From: Ianthella basta
Taxonomy: Eukaryota > Porifera > Demospongiae > Verongiida > Ianthellidae
NCBI GenBank assembly: GCA_964019415.1
Contig: OZ025868.1
Coordinates: forward strand, 9,981,143 to 10,045,142
DNA: 64,000 bases
Direction of reading: 5' to 3'
Below, in pieces: positions 43,089 through 54,300 of this stretch (positions within the stretch are counted from its first letter, which is position 1; each line of letters starts with the position of its first letter). The notes below the pieces were generated by a model, which saw nothing but the letters and a program-made list of their open reading frames with translations, made no database searches and was not told the DNA's origin. Position numbers and translations under genes: made by a program.

Positions 43089-43416
43089 CTAGGTAATTTC
43101 AGACTATAATTGTGCTGTCTTCAAGCCTTTTATTGAAACACTTATATATTACATTATTATTATTACAAGGCTTATTACTATTGCTTATATTCATGTGCAC
43201 TTTAAGTTCTGCATTGTTGATGTAGCTATATATACCATGTAGTGGAAGTTGTTCATCAAATAATCACTGTGGGGCTGGCCTGGTGCGATGAATATGTCTT
43301 GCAAGAGCTTCTCGAACACTGGCTGCTGATCCAATTACTGCAGTCACTTGTAAATTGGGTGGTGTGGTGTCAACGTAGACACTTTCATCAGGAAGCCAAC
43401 CAGGCTCAAATGGGCA

Positions 43417-44694
43417 TTAGTGTCTTTCACAAACATTGTGCAAGGCACAACAGACCACTGCCACATGCCGTACAAACACTGGGTCCTTTATTGTGCATTT
43501 CCCATCCATAATTTTCCATCGCCCCTTCAACCTGCCAAATGCTTGCTCCACTACTCTCCTTGTACGTATCAGACTGTAGTTGAAGCTGCGTCTGTAGGCT
43601 GGTTGGCCCACATCATAGCACTTCATACAAGATGCTGAGAGGGGAAAAGCAGAGTCTGCTACAAGGAATGGTTTGATGTTCACTCCTGCAATGGACCTTG
43701 TAGGATGTGCCAGCCACTCGCCACTTGCAATCTTCTGGTGCATGATGCTGTTCCGATACGCATAGGAGTCACCTACTGAACCAGGCCTACCAGCATTGAC
43801 ATAGGTGAAAATCCCCCTTGCATCTACACAGGCTAGGACAATGATGGCAATGAACTTCTTATAGCAGAAGTAGGTGTCCCCAAACTCTGATGGCTTTTTC
43901 ATAGGCATGAATGTACCGTCCAAAGCACCACCACAGCATGGCAACCCACACAAGGCTTCGAAATCTATCATTACACGATCCAACTCTTGTCCAGTGGGGA
44001 ATAGAATTACCTCTGGAACAAGTCTCTCCCGAAGAATAGTGATGCCTTCATGTACTACCACTGCAACCGTGGACTTTCCAATAGCATACATAGCTGCCAG
44101 TTCAGAGAAGCTGCTGGCTTGAGCTAGCCAGTGCAAAAGAATGGCCATTTTCTTTGCTGGGACAAGTGGTCGTCGCAATTGAGTAGTTTCCTTTCTGAAA
44201 TGCTTGCCAAACGTTTGGCAGAGATACCAGAAGGTATCTTTTGACATCCTGAAATGTTGTAGGTAACAATTCTCCTCCCAGTCAGGGTAAATCTTCCCCA
44301 TGTTCCGCCACAAGAGACACACATCCTTCTCCCAGAAGCCCTGCTCTCGAGGTGCTGCCCAAAATCTCCTCGGAGCTCGAAGAGAGCGAACCATGTCCTG
44401 AAAGGGAGGCAGAACCAAGAGCGACGACCAAGAAAGCAGACGCGACAACGATCCGCGGCTGCTGGGTGGACGGCGCTGGTCCAAAACGTTGTAGGAGAGT
44501 CTGCGAAGACGAATTCTTCGAGCGCGGTAGGCGCTAGACGGCTGCGCTAGCGAGAAAAGGTTGATCCACATGAGCACAATATCCACGGTAGCCATTTTTC
44601 CTTCATTTACTACGGATAGGTGTGAACGGTTTGGTTTTCTACCGTCACCGTCGCCGTCATTTCTACCGTAGTGTGAACGCCGCCTTACAAGCAT
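43417..44694 (-). CDS. Harbinger DDE transposase
   Basis: The open frame gives 425 residues. The upstream ATG lies outside or within the terminal repeat, so the true start is probably the later ATG in the context MATVDIVLMWINLF (about 44595), giving about 393 residues, a usual length. A helix-turn-helix-like region precedes the catalytic domain (ASSFSELAAMYAIGKSTVA). The catalytic acids are the D of GGALDGTFM, the D of RPGSVGDSYAYRNS and the E of VVEQAFGRLKGRW, in the order and spacing of the DDE_Tnp_4 family. It cuts and rejoins DNA at TWA targets. No lesion is visible. Confidence 0.93.
   Translation of the reverse strand: MLVRRRSHYGRNDGDGDGRKPNRSHLSVVNEGKMATVDIVLMWINLFSLAQPSSAYRARRIRLRRLSYNVLDQRRPPSSRGSLSRLLSWSSLLVLPPFQDMVRSLRAPRRFWAAPREQGFWEKDVCLLWRNMGKIYPDWEENCYLQHFRMSKDTFWYLCQTFGKHFRKETTQLRRPLVPAKKMAILLHWLAQASSFSELAAMYAIGKSTVAVVVHEGITILRERLVPEVILFPTGQELDRVMIDFEALCGLPCCGGALDGTFMPMKKPSEFGDTYFCYKKFIAIIVLACVDARGIFTYVNAGRPGSVGDSYAYRNSIMHQKIASGEWLAHPTRSIAGVNIKPFLVADSAFPLSASCMKCYDVGQPAYRRSFNYSLIRTRRVVEQAFGRLKGRWKIMDGKCTIKDPVFVRHVAVVCCALHNVCERH
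44640..44684 (-). repeat. Right terminal inverted repeat of the Harbinger element
   Basis: Mirror of 42017-42061, with one difference, followed by TTA. The upstream reading frame of the transposase runs through it. Confidence 0.9.
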
Positions 44695-44934
44695 TGATTT
44701 TGTGCTAATTGCTCGAAAACAGGCTCACACTAATTCTCTATTTCTAGGCTGTAACTGAAATATTCTGCTTACTGCACAAAATGGGCTGAGACTGATTTTC
44801 TATGTACATCTCTTGTTGTTATAGCACCTAATGTTAATATTACTAGTTTGTATGGTTTTAATGTCAGCCATATTTCGCTCAGTGTTCGAAATCGAATCCT
44901 TCTGTGATTTTCTGCTCATTTCTGCTTACCTTCA

Positions 44935-45112
44935 CAACAGTGGCCTTCGAGACAGCAGACCCCTTTGGGCCTGAGACTTTCTCGTTCATGAGAGAACTGG
45001 GTTGCCGTCTCAAACAGGTCACCGGGGATGACAAGTCTTTCTCCTACCTGTGGCAATGCATGTCCATCACTGTGCTAAGGGGAAATGCCGCCTCAGTGAT
45101 GGGAACAATGGG
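44935..45112 (+). pseudogene. Retroelement polyprotein C-terminal fragment
   Basis: VAFETADPFGPETFSFMREL and then GCRLKQVTGDDKSF, then LRGNAASVMGTMG. This matches the conserved tail of a class of invertebrate retrotransposon polyproteins (PxGPEAxxFxxxLGRRLxxVTGDxR, QRGNAxxVLGT). It begins after a cag acceptor-like site and ends in a G-run. Confidence 0.55.
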
Positions 45113-45264
45113 GGGGGGGGGGCACCACCTCCCCTTCTGATTTTGTTTCTTGACTTTCTTTATTTCGGGGTGTGGGGGCACTGACTGACCCCCTTCAACT
45201 GATTGCACGTATTTTCTATATTTTGTTACCATTGCATTCATATCTTACTATAATGCACCGAATC

Positions 45265-46142
45265 TCGGATTTTTATGTTTGTTTGTTACCTCATAAAATC
45301 GGCACCCTGCAGGGAATCGACTCGAGATGATCCGTGCCTGTTGAGGGACTCGGGGGCCAGGTTCTTATCGGGGTGCGGTTCGCCTAGCTGCCTTGCGACC
45401 GAAAAGCGAGATGTCTTTCGTCCGTGCTCCGCGGGCGACACGCCATTTTTACAACTATCGACCGGCCTTCCACTACCGGTCATTGGCGGACTTGATGCGA
45501 GCCATGCCAGTTAAGGGAGTGGAAGGACGCGAGCTTAGAGGGGTGCCGGCCACCTAGCCCCCCTCCATCCGAAGAGCGCGCTTCCTTATGTTTCGGCGGC
45601 CCGGGACGCCATTTTTGACCACTCTTGCAGCCCTTGACAACGTACAGTATTTTATTCCGCCACAAGAATGTGACGTCACTTCCTGTTGGCGTCGGTGCAT
45701 CCCCCAATGTGACTAGTGTAAAGAATTACACATGCTCTTTCAGACAGACGCTCTACATAGCTATACACCATAGCATTGCACAGCCTCATCCTCAGTACAT
45801 ACATGAATCACCACCCTGCACATGCATGCCTTTGGCCAGTATGTTGAACGTGATACCATTAATTTCATACACTACTTTGCAGGCATAACAGTGTCCCTTA
45901 CTATGTGCACTGGCATGTGCTCCACTTGCAGGCACTCCATGCTACAATGGTACAATCTGCTTAATGCTCCCCCCCTGCATACTCACATGCCACACACACA
46001 TGACGTTGCAGATACCAGCATACTGCCCAGCTGACATCAACGCACCATCACACAACATGCTGGAGTTGGCAGACAGGCGCTGGCTTGCCAGCATCGATGC
46101 ACTGGAGCAGGGAAGCCCGCCAAAGGCGGGCTTTCCTGCTAG
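45265..46142 (+). mobile_element. Helitron-like element, longest member
   Basis: It shares the start (TATGTTTGTTTGTTACC, ATAAAATCGGC) and internal blocks with 35540-36090 for about 350 bp, then carries different sequence from about 45650. It ends in a strong hairpin AGCCCGCC-AAA-GGCGGGCT, then TTCCTGCTAG and T, a textbook Helitron 3' terminus. It is non-coding, so it depends on a helper. Confidence 0.65.
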
Positions 46143-47340
46143 TTATAATAAGTTACGAGCAAGCACGGCCTTCGCTGCACTCACTCTGCATTGTGTCGCT
46201 CAGTGGACAAGACAGGCCATCCATCACCATTTGGGTGAATGCAGCTGAGTGACACTCCCTGGGTATAGTGCTGATATTGTTTGCAGTGATTTTAGCCACT
46301 GTCATACACTTGCATGCTCACATACGTACATATAGCTAGCTACACCTACACCATGAAAGAACTGCGCGGTCACGTCGTTCCTTAGTCAGTAAGGCAGTGC
46401 CCAAGCCAAGCAAGCTTTCTGCCCAATAGCTTACTTCGCGATAGAGAAAGGGCTTTCGGCAGCCCAGAACGCTGACAGCTAAAGTACCCAAATAGTGAAA
46501 CAAAAATACCCACGTGCCGATAGCCAGGGCAGTTCCCTCGCACCAGACAATAACGGTAAACTTCTGCGCAATTGCGCGTCGCGCCTGGGAGACCCAAACT
46601 GAGGAGCACGGAGTGTCTAAGGGACGGCTTGCTGTGAGGCACATGCACACCGCCAGAGGGGCCATGTTTGCGGTTACGTCATTGCGTCGTCCAATCATTG
46701 CAATCAAATGCCCGTTTTTAATGCCACGCACAAGCAAACGAACGAACGGACGCACAGACTGGAAAAGATTAAATGGATTTAATAGTTTATTTTCATTGCA
46801 TGCTTCCTAGAATGGGTCATGCTATGGTATTTTGCTCATTGTTGCAGAACTGGCTACCAATTCATTTTTGGTCATTGCAACAGAATGGGCTCACACTCTG
46901 AATACCTTCTTATTACAAAAGAATGGGCTCACACACTTGTGCACAATGCTCGAGAACATACTCACACTCTGATTTCAGGCTCATTTCTCAAAATTGGCTC
47001 ATAAAATCAAATCCAAATTTTAGAAATTCATCTTAGACTAAACACCATTCACACAGACTGCATTAATCCAGATCAAAGTTCAAGATTCAATCTGGGTTTA
47101 GCCCAAGCTTATCTGGAATAACAGTCCATGTGAAAGAGGTGTTAGATTCCTAAACCAGTAACTGTGCCAAGAAGTGTTCAGGTTTCATTTATCCAAACAC
47201 CTTAAGAAGATGCCATAGGCTATTATCTTGTCAGAAGTGACTAGAGGACGTGGGAGGGGGTGAGAGGGTGGCACCTTCCTGTGCAGTAGTTGAGTACACA
47301 CCACATGACTAGTGGTACTCTTGAAGGAGGGTACAATGCC
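46143..47340. other. Mostly unassigned
   Basis: Frames at 46336-46810 have no recognisable domain. 47030-47150 has palindromic AATCCAGATC/GATCTGGAATA-like words resembling 5810-5940, probably an old foldback repeat. Confidence 0.45.
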
Positions 47341-47448
47341 ATATTTGGGGCAAACAAAACAAGTTATACATCCGTCATGGCTGACTTCGCACTTCATGGC
47401 AGGACACATACACTGCATTGCACACCTTACTGAAAATCATGCTGTCTC
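47340..47448 (-). other. Possible cysteine-rich exon
   Basis: After a cag acceptor on the minus strand the frame reads CAMQCMCPAMKCEVSHDGCI then TCFVCPKYG: seven cysteines in about 25 residues with a DGC-x2-C-x2-C ending. The spacing recalls antistasin-type domains. There is no partner exon or clear donor, so this is weak. Confidence 0.25.
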
Positions 47449-47599
47449 AGCCATTATTTGCCAACATGCCCCTCCATACTCCCACTTGGCCCCACAATGT
47501 TTTACCTATGGGCAGGTAACATGCACTGAAATGTTCCTCCACTTACAACATACCTTGCTAGCTAACGCTCTGTGTCTACCCCCCTCTCACTCTGTGTGT

Positions 47600-47602
47600 G
47601 TG

Positions 47603-47677
<75 letters not shown>
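47600..47677. repeat. GT microsatellite
   Basis: A (GT)n run of about 70 bases, nearly pure. A second, interrupted one lies at 47919-47990. Confidence 0.95.
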
Positions 47678-47679
<2 letters not shown>

Positions 47680-47681
<2 letters not shown>

Positions 47682-47860
47682 AGGTGCAGGCCCAGCGGTA
47701 GGCGCAGACCGACGGGAGGAGCACCCCTTCGTTGGTGTGACCTCATTAGCCGAGACTTGAGGGACATCACCAACTGGACAACGATGATCACAGACAGACA
47801 GCAATGGAGGACCCACATCTGCCGAAATGTGAACATGGCTACCCCCACACCGGTGTCACA
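47680..47860 (+). pseudogene. Non-LTR element tail fragment
   Basis: GRRRPTGGAPLRWCDLISRD then LRDITNWTTMITDRQQWRT. This fits the common LINE ending RPxGRPxxRWxDxIxxDL then W-x(4)-DRxxWR. It is short and isolated between two GT repeats. Confidence 0.5.
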
Positions 47861-47994
47861 GTTTCTGGAACCCGCCCAACATCCCTAGTGGGACATGGGG
47901 AGCAGAGGAGGAGGAGGAGGTGTGTGTGTGTGTGTATGTGTGTGTGTGTTCTGTGTTTTTTGTGTGTGTGCGCACATGTGTGTTTGGGTGTGTG

Positions 47995-50652
47995 AAGGAT
48001 GGGATCTACAGCCACTCCTCTGAATTGTACGGCACACGATCACTGTGTAACCCCAAAGCAGCATGGAAGAGGAAAAAGCATGACGGGAGAGTCAAGAGGC
48101 TAAGAGAAGTTTTGTGAAACTTTAGAGCAGTCATGAGGGATTATGCCAGGGCTAGGAAGCACTCCCTGACTGACATCAACCGTGATGCCAAAGCTGCTTC
48201 CAATGCCTTAAAAAAGAGCTTTTGGGGCTATGTCAATCAGCTGCTGGGTGATAGCCCCTCAGATGTCAGGCAACCACCTACTTCCGATGTGTCTTCTCCA
48301 AATCAGCCAATGGGACATTTGAAGCTCCAGAGTGGTTCCCAACCCTTAAGTGTGCAGGAACTCCTTTTGTCACTTGTGTCTTTACACTGGATGAAACTGT
48401 GTCAAGGATTAAGAGGGGTAGACTCCAATCCAAACCCTGCCCATATGATCAGGTGTCCTATTACATCCTGAGAAGATGTCCCTCACTGTTCCCAGCCCTC
48501 CACCACATCTACAACAGGAATGGCAAACCCAGTCCACCCCAATATCCTGGCAACAAGCAGCTATTGCTCTGATACCCAAAGAGTCAGCATTGTTAGACCC
48601 ATCCATGCCCAAAAACTTTAGGCCTATTGCCCTAACCCCCTGCATCAGGAAGATCTGTACCTCCATGGTGAAGTATAGATAGGACAACTACTTGCTGACA
48701 AATGGGCTCTTGGACACCTCGGTACAAAAGGCTTTCCAACCCAAAACATCTGGATGTGAGGAACACCATCAGAAACTCTAGTCAGTACTCCAGGATGCAA
48801 ACACTAAGTAACTCTCCCTTGCCATAGCATGGATTGACCTTGAAAATGCCTATGGTTCAGTTCCACGTGAACTGATTGTCTTTGCCCTGAAGTACTACCA
48901 GGCTCCAAGCAAACTAATAGCCTGTATCCAGAAGTTGTACTCCAACTTGTGGGGATCCATTCAAACCCCCTCCTGGTCCACCGTCCTCATAAGGATGAGT
49001 ATTGGTGTCTTCCAGGGCAATCCCCTTTCCACATCCATCTTCAACTGTGTAATTGGCACACTGGTTAACGCACTGCAGTACCACTGCCACCATTTGGGCT
49101 ACCGCTTCTCCTCATCTGCCCAGGTGATAAGTCAGCTCCAGTTCGCAGATGACACTAGCTAGCGTCGTGGCCTGCAACTCCCAATGCTGCCAGGAGATGC
49201 TGCGAGTTATTGACAAGTGGCTGCAATGGTCTGAAATGAACGTCAAACCATCTAAGTGCCAAGCCATTGCCCTAAGAAGTAGATGCAGCACTGACACTTG
49301 AGTCCATGACCCAGAGCTCACCATAGGAAACACTTACATTCCTTACCCACATCAACAACCAATCAAATTTCTTGGGATGCCTTTACAGCCACATTATCAG
49401 TTTAGCACCACAAGAATGCACTGGCCAGCAAGACCGAGTCACTAATGCACAGGATTGATGGGGCTCCCCTCTCGGCAAGCAGAAGGTAAAGATTTTCCAC
49501 TATGCCATACCAGCAAAGTTGTCTTGGGACCTGAAGCTGTATCAACTGCCCCAATCCTTCACCCACAGATCATTGGAATTGGTTTGCACTCGGTTTCTTG
49601 AGAAGTGGCTGAGATTACCCTAATGTGCAAACTCCAGTGTGTTGTTCCTCGAACCTCGCAAAGTGCATGGGCCTCGGCCTACCTTCCATGTCAAACTTCC
49701 ATGCAGCTCTGTCAGCCAGGAAGTGGGCAAGACTCACACACTCTCGAGATCCGACAGTGAGTAGTCTGGCCATCAAGTTTGCCAACCACCAAGCTCGCTT
49801 GAACTCCCGTCCTGCCAGTGTGTTCCTGGAGGCTTGGTCAAGCAGCATCCCCCAGACCATGTCCCAGGTGAAGTGCAGGGTCTCTAAGCAGATCCAAGAA
49901 GAGAACAGTCAGAAACGCTTGGACAACATCCACAACTTGGATGTGCAGGGTCGTTTCCTGCGAATCCTGGACTCATTCTGTCCAACAGACTACTGGTCAA
50001 GGGCAGTATGGTCTCTGCCAGCATGGCAGATGAGCTTTGCAGTAAACAGTGCTCAGGATACACTACCGCACAACTCCAACTTAAGGAGGTGGAAGAGGCC
50101 TGTATCCCCCCTGTGTCCACTGTGTGGAAGCCTTCAGACACTGAGGCATGTCCTGAATGCTTGCAAACAAGCACTCCAGGAGAGATGGTATGACCGTAGA
50201 CATGATGAAGTCTTGAGAGATTGTGGTGTACCTGAGTGGATACCTGAGTGTCCTCAACTACCAAATGGTCGCTGACTTGGACTCGTGATTGGATGCCTCC
50301 ACCTTCTCCACCCACATCTGTCCAACAACTGAGAGGCCAGACATTGGCGTTTGGAATGAGAGGACCAAGACAGTCTACCTTGTTGAGCTGACAGTATGCT
50401 TTTAATGAGAACTCTGCAGATGCCAGTATGAGGAAGCAAGCAAAGTGCCATTATCTAAGGGAAACGGGGAAGGCTGCTGGCCACACATGTCACTTGTGGA
50501 CAGTACAGGTTGATTCCAAGGGAATCATCGATGAAGTGAGCTTTCAACCACTTCATACACTCTGCAGCAGTCCAACACAAGCAGTTGCAAAACTGTACTT
50601 CCAACTGGCAAGGACATCCCTAATCCTTCACAATTTGGTGCTCCAGGAATAA
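47995..50652 (+). pseudogene. Non-LTR retrotransposon with restriction-like endonuclease
   Basis: Broken by many stops, but the order of domains is clear. There is an N-terminal fragment (about 48050-48450), RT fingers (SWQQAAIALIPKESALLD then FRPIALTP, about 48540-48640), palm blocks (AWIDLENAYGSVPRELI, about 48830), GVFQGNPLSTSIFN (about 49010) and QFADDTS with intact ADD at 49139-49158. The later part (49625-50275) is open and contains the finger CPLCGSLQTLRHVLNAC and the partner word RRHDEVL. Then RPDIGVWNERTKTVYLVELT (about 50333-50395) gives the PD...E-L-T endonuclease signature. This places it with R2/NeSL-type elements rather than the LINEs elsewhere in the window. Confidence 0.8.
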
Positions 50653-51060
50653 ATGTAACAATTAGTTTAATTTGAACTCATTGATTCTGGCTGTTCAACC
50701 TCCCAATTCCACTTGAGTGTAGTTGAATTTTAATTTCAATTATTTCTGGTACAATATCATTCTCTATATGTAGTACACACTATCTGCTTCCGAGCACTCT
50801 CTTTTGATATCACATGGTGTGTTAAAGTGCGCCTTATTTGTTGACAGATGAGACTAGCACTGCATTAGTTATGCGACTCCTCATTTGCTTGTAACCACAT
50901 CTTGTTGGTTGTAATTTTTGAGTCAAAAAAAATGCGGAAATGCAGAAATTTTGGGATACAACAATGCTGATGGCTTAAAATATACATCAAGATGCAATAG
51001 ACTGTTGGGTTTGCAGAGGTTTCAAGTCTCCAGGCCAGCCTGTCATCCAGTGAAAGCGCC
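50653..51060. other. Spacer with no assignable content
   Basis: About 400 bases between the decayed retrotransposon and the CA tract, with no repeats or coding signal. Confidence 0.5.
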
Positions 51061-51061
51061 A

Positions 51062-51243
51062 CTAAAACACACACCTACACACACACTCAAACACACACAC
51101 ACACTGAACACGCACATACCCACAGACACACACGCGCGCACACACACACAAACACATGCACACACACTGAACACGTAAACACACACACAAACACACACAG
51201 ACACACACACAAACACACATGCGTGCAAACACAGAACACACAT

Positions 51244-51296
<53 letters not shown>

Positions 51297-51353
51297 AACA
51301 CACAAACACACACACACACGCACACACACACACAAACACAGACACACACATGT
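51062..51353. repeat. Long imperfect CA repeat
   Basis: About 290 bp of (CA)n with AACACA, GCGC and TG interruptions. It abuts the satellite. The Cys/Val-rich frames on the minus strand are simple-repeat translations. Confidence 0.95.
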
Positions 51354-51354
51354 G

Positions 51355-54300
51355 CACTTGATTTGGGTGGGTAAGACTCCCCCCTTGCTATTGGCCAGGA
51401 AAAACATCTGGAGTCATGCACTGGAGTTTGAATGATTAAGACTCCCCCCTTTGCAAATGGGCAGGAGAAAAACCGTTTGCCACATCTGGAGTCATGCATT
51501 TGAGTTTAGGTGATTAAGACTTTCCCCTTACTAAAGGGTAGGTGAAAAGTCGTTTGTAACATCTGGTGCCATGTACTAGAGTTTGGGTGGATAAGACTCC
51601 CCCCCTTGATATTGGGCAGGAGAAAAGTTGTTTGCAACATCTGTAGTCATGCACTGGAGTTGGGGTGGGTAAGACTCCCCCTTGCTAATGGGCAGGAGAA
51701 AAGTCGTTTGCAACATCTGTAGTCATGCACTTGACTTTGGGTGGGAAAGACTCGCCAATTGCTAATGAACATGAGAGACATTGTTTGCAAGATTTGGACT
51801 CTTACAGAAGAAAAGTGGTTCGCAACATCTAGAGTCATGCTCCAGAGTTTTGGGTGGGTAAGACTACCCCTTGCTAATGAGCAAGAGAAAGGGTGTTTGC
51901 AACATCTAGAGTCATGCACTAAAGTTTGGGAGTGTAAGACCCCCCTTTTCTAATGGACTTGTTTACCACAACTGGAGTGAAGCACTAGAGTTTGGGTGGA
52001 TAAGTCTCCCCCCTTGCTAATGAACAGGAGAGAAGTGGTTTACAACATCTGGAGTCATGCACTTGAGTTTGGGTGGGTAAGTCTACCCCCTTGCTAATGG
52101 GCAGAAAAAAGTTGTTCGCAACATCTGGAGTCTTGCACTACAGTTTGGGTAGGTAAGACTCAGCTCTTGCTAAAGGGCAAAAGAAAAGTCGTTTGCACCA
52201 TCTGGAGCAATGCACTTGAGTTTGGATGGGTGAGACTCCCCCCTTGCTAATGGGCAGGAGGAAAAATGTTTGCAACATATGGAGTCATGCACAGGAGTGT
52301 GGGTGGGTAAGACTCCCCCTTGCTAATGGGCAGGAGAAAAGTGGTTTACAACATCTGGAGTCATGCACTAGAGTTTGGGTGTGCTACACTCCCCCCTTGC
52401 TAATGGGCAGGAGAAAAGTTGTTTGCACCATCTGGAGCAATGCACTTGAGTTTTGGTGGGTGAGACTCCCGCCTTCCTAATGTGCAGGAGAAAATTTGTT
52501 TGCAACATCTGGAGTCATGCACTAGAGTAGGGGTGGGTAAGACTCCCCCTCTTACTAATGGGCAGGAGAAATGTCGTTTGCAACATCTGGAGTCAAGCAC
52601 ATGAATTTGGGTGGGTAAGACTCCCCCCTTGTTAATGGGCAGGAGAAATCTTGTTTGCAACATCTGGAGTCAAGTACTAGAGTTTGTGTGAGTACTACTT
52701 TCCCCTTTGCTAATGAGCAAAAGAAAAGTCGTTGTCAGCATCTGGAGTTAAGTACAGGAGTGTGGGTGGGTAAGACTCCCCCCTTGCTAATGGGCAGGAG
52801 AGAAGTGGTTTGCAAGATCTGGAGTGATGCACTGGAGTTTGGGTGTGTAAGACTCCCCCCTTGCTAATGGTCAGGAGGGAAGTGGTTTGCAACATCTGGA
52901 GTCATGCACTGGAGGTTAGGTGTGTAAGACTCCCACCTTCCTAATGAGCAGGAGAGAAGTAGTTTGCAACATCTGGAGTCATACACTAGAGTTTGGGTGT
53001 GTTAGACTCCCCCCTTGCTAATGAGCCAAAGAAAAGTGGATTACAACATCTGAAGTCATGCAATGGAGTATGGGTGGGTAAGACTCCACCTTTCCTAATG
53101 GGCAGGAGAAAAGTGGTTTGCAACATCTGGAGTCATGCAGTAGAGTTTGGGTGGGTAAGACTCCCCCCTTGCTAATGGGCAGGACAGAAGTGGTTTGCAA
53201 CATCTGGAGTCATGCACTGGAGTTTGGGTTGGTAAGACCCTTGTTAATGGGAAGGAGAAATCTTGTTTGCAACATCTGGAGTCATGTTGGTAAGACCCTT
53301 GTTAATGGGAAGGAGAAATCTTGTTTGCAACATCTGGAGTCATGCACTAGAGTTTGTGTGTGTACTACTTTCCCCTATGCTAATGTGCAAAAGAAAAGTC
53401 GTTGTCAACATCTGGAGTTATGTACAGGAGTGTGGGTGGGTAAGACTCCCCCCCCCCCCTTGCTAATGGGCAGGAAAAAGTCGTTTGCAACATCTGAAGT
53501 CAAGCACATGAATTTGGGTGGGTAAGACTCCCCCCTTGTTAATGGGCAGGAGAAATCTTGTTTGCAACATCTGGAGTCATGCACTAGAGTTTGTGTGTGT
53601 ACTACTTTCCCCTATGCTAATGTGCAAAAGAAAAGTCGTTGTCAACATCTGGAGTTATGTACAGGAGTGTGGGTGGGTAAGACTCCCCCCCTTGGTAATG
53701 GGCAGGAAAAAGCCGTTTGCAACATCTGGAGTCATGCACTAGAGTAGGGGTGGGTAAGACTCCCCCCCCCCCCCCCCCCTTACTAATGGGCAGGAGAAAT
53801 CTTGTTTGCAACATCAGGAGTCAAGCACTAGAGTTTGTGTGAGTACTACTTTCCCCTTTGCTAATGAGCAAAAGAAAAGTCGTTGTCAGCATCTGGAGTT
53901 AAGTACAGGAGTGTGGGTGGGTAAGACTCCCCCCTTGCAAATGGGCAGGAGAGAAGTGGTTTGCAACATCTGGAGTCATGCACTGGAGTTTGGGTGGGTA
54001 AGACTCCCCCCTTGCTAATGGTCAGGAGGGAAGTGGTTTACAACATCTGAAGTCAAGCACATGAATTTGGGTGGGTAAGACTCCCCCCTTGCTAATGGTC
54101 AGGAGGAAAGTGGTTTACAACATCTGGAGTCATGCACTAGAGTTTGTGTGCGTACTACTTCCCCCTTTGCTAATGAGCAAAAGAAAAGTCGTTGTCAACA
54201 TCTGGAGTTATGTACAGGAGTGTGGGTGGGTAAGACTCCCCCCCTTGCTAATGGGCAGGAAAAAGTCGTTTGCAACATCTGGAGTCCAGCACATAAATTT

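Larger units (their letters stand above)
42017..44684. mobile_element. Intact PIF/Harbinger transposon
   Basis: A 2,668-bp element. Its ends read GGCGGCGTTCACACTACGGT and then AGAAATGACGGCGACGG on both sides, inverted, and match for about 45 bp with one difference. TTA at 42014-42016 and at 44685-44687 is the 3-bp target duplication typical of the superfamily. It carries the two expected convergent genes, a Myb/SANT-type protein and a DDE transposase, both without stops or frameshifts. The near-identical ends and intact genes point to a recent insertion. Confidence 0.95.

Noticed and set aside
44352-44537. 61-codon plus-strand frame inside the transposase region
   Set aside because: Antisense shadow of the Harbinger transposase gene.
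46336-46755. 139-residue minus-strand frame
   Set aside because: No recognisable family, overlapped by frames of similar length on both strands, and no splice context.
51043-51499. Cysteine/valine-rich proteins on the minus strand
   Set aside because: Translation of the CA simple repeat.
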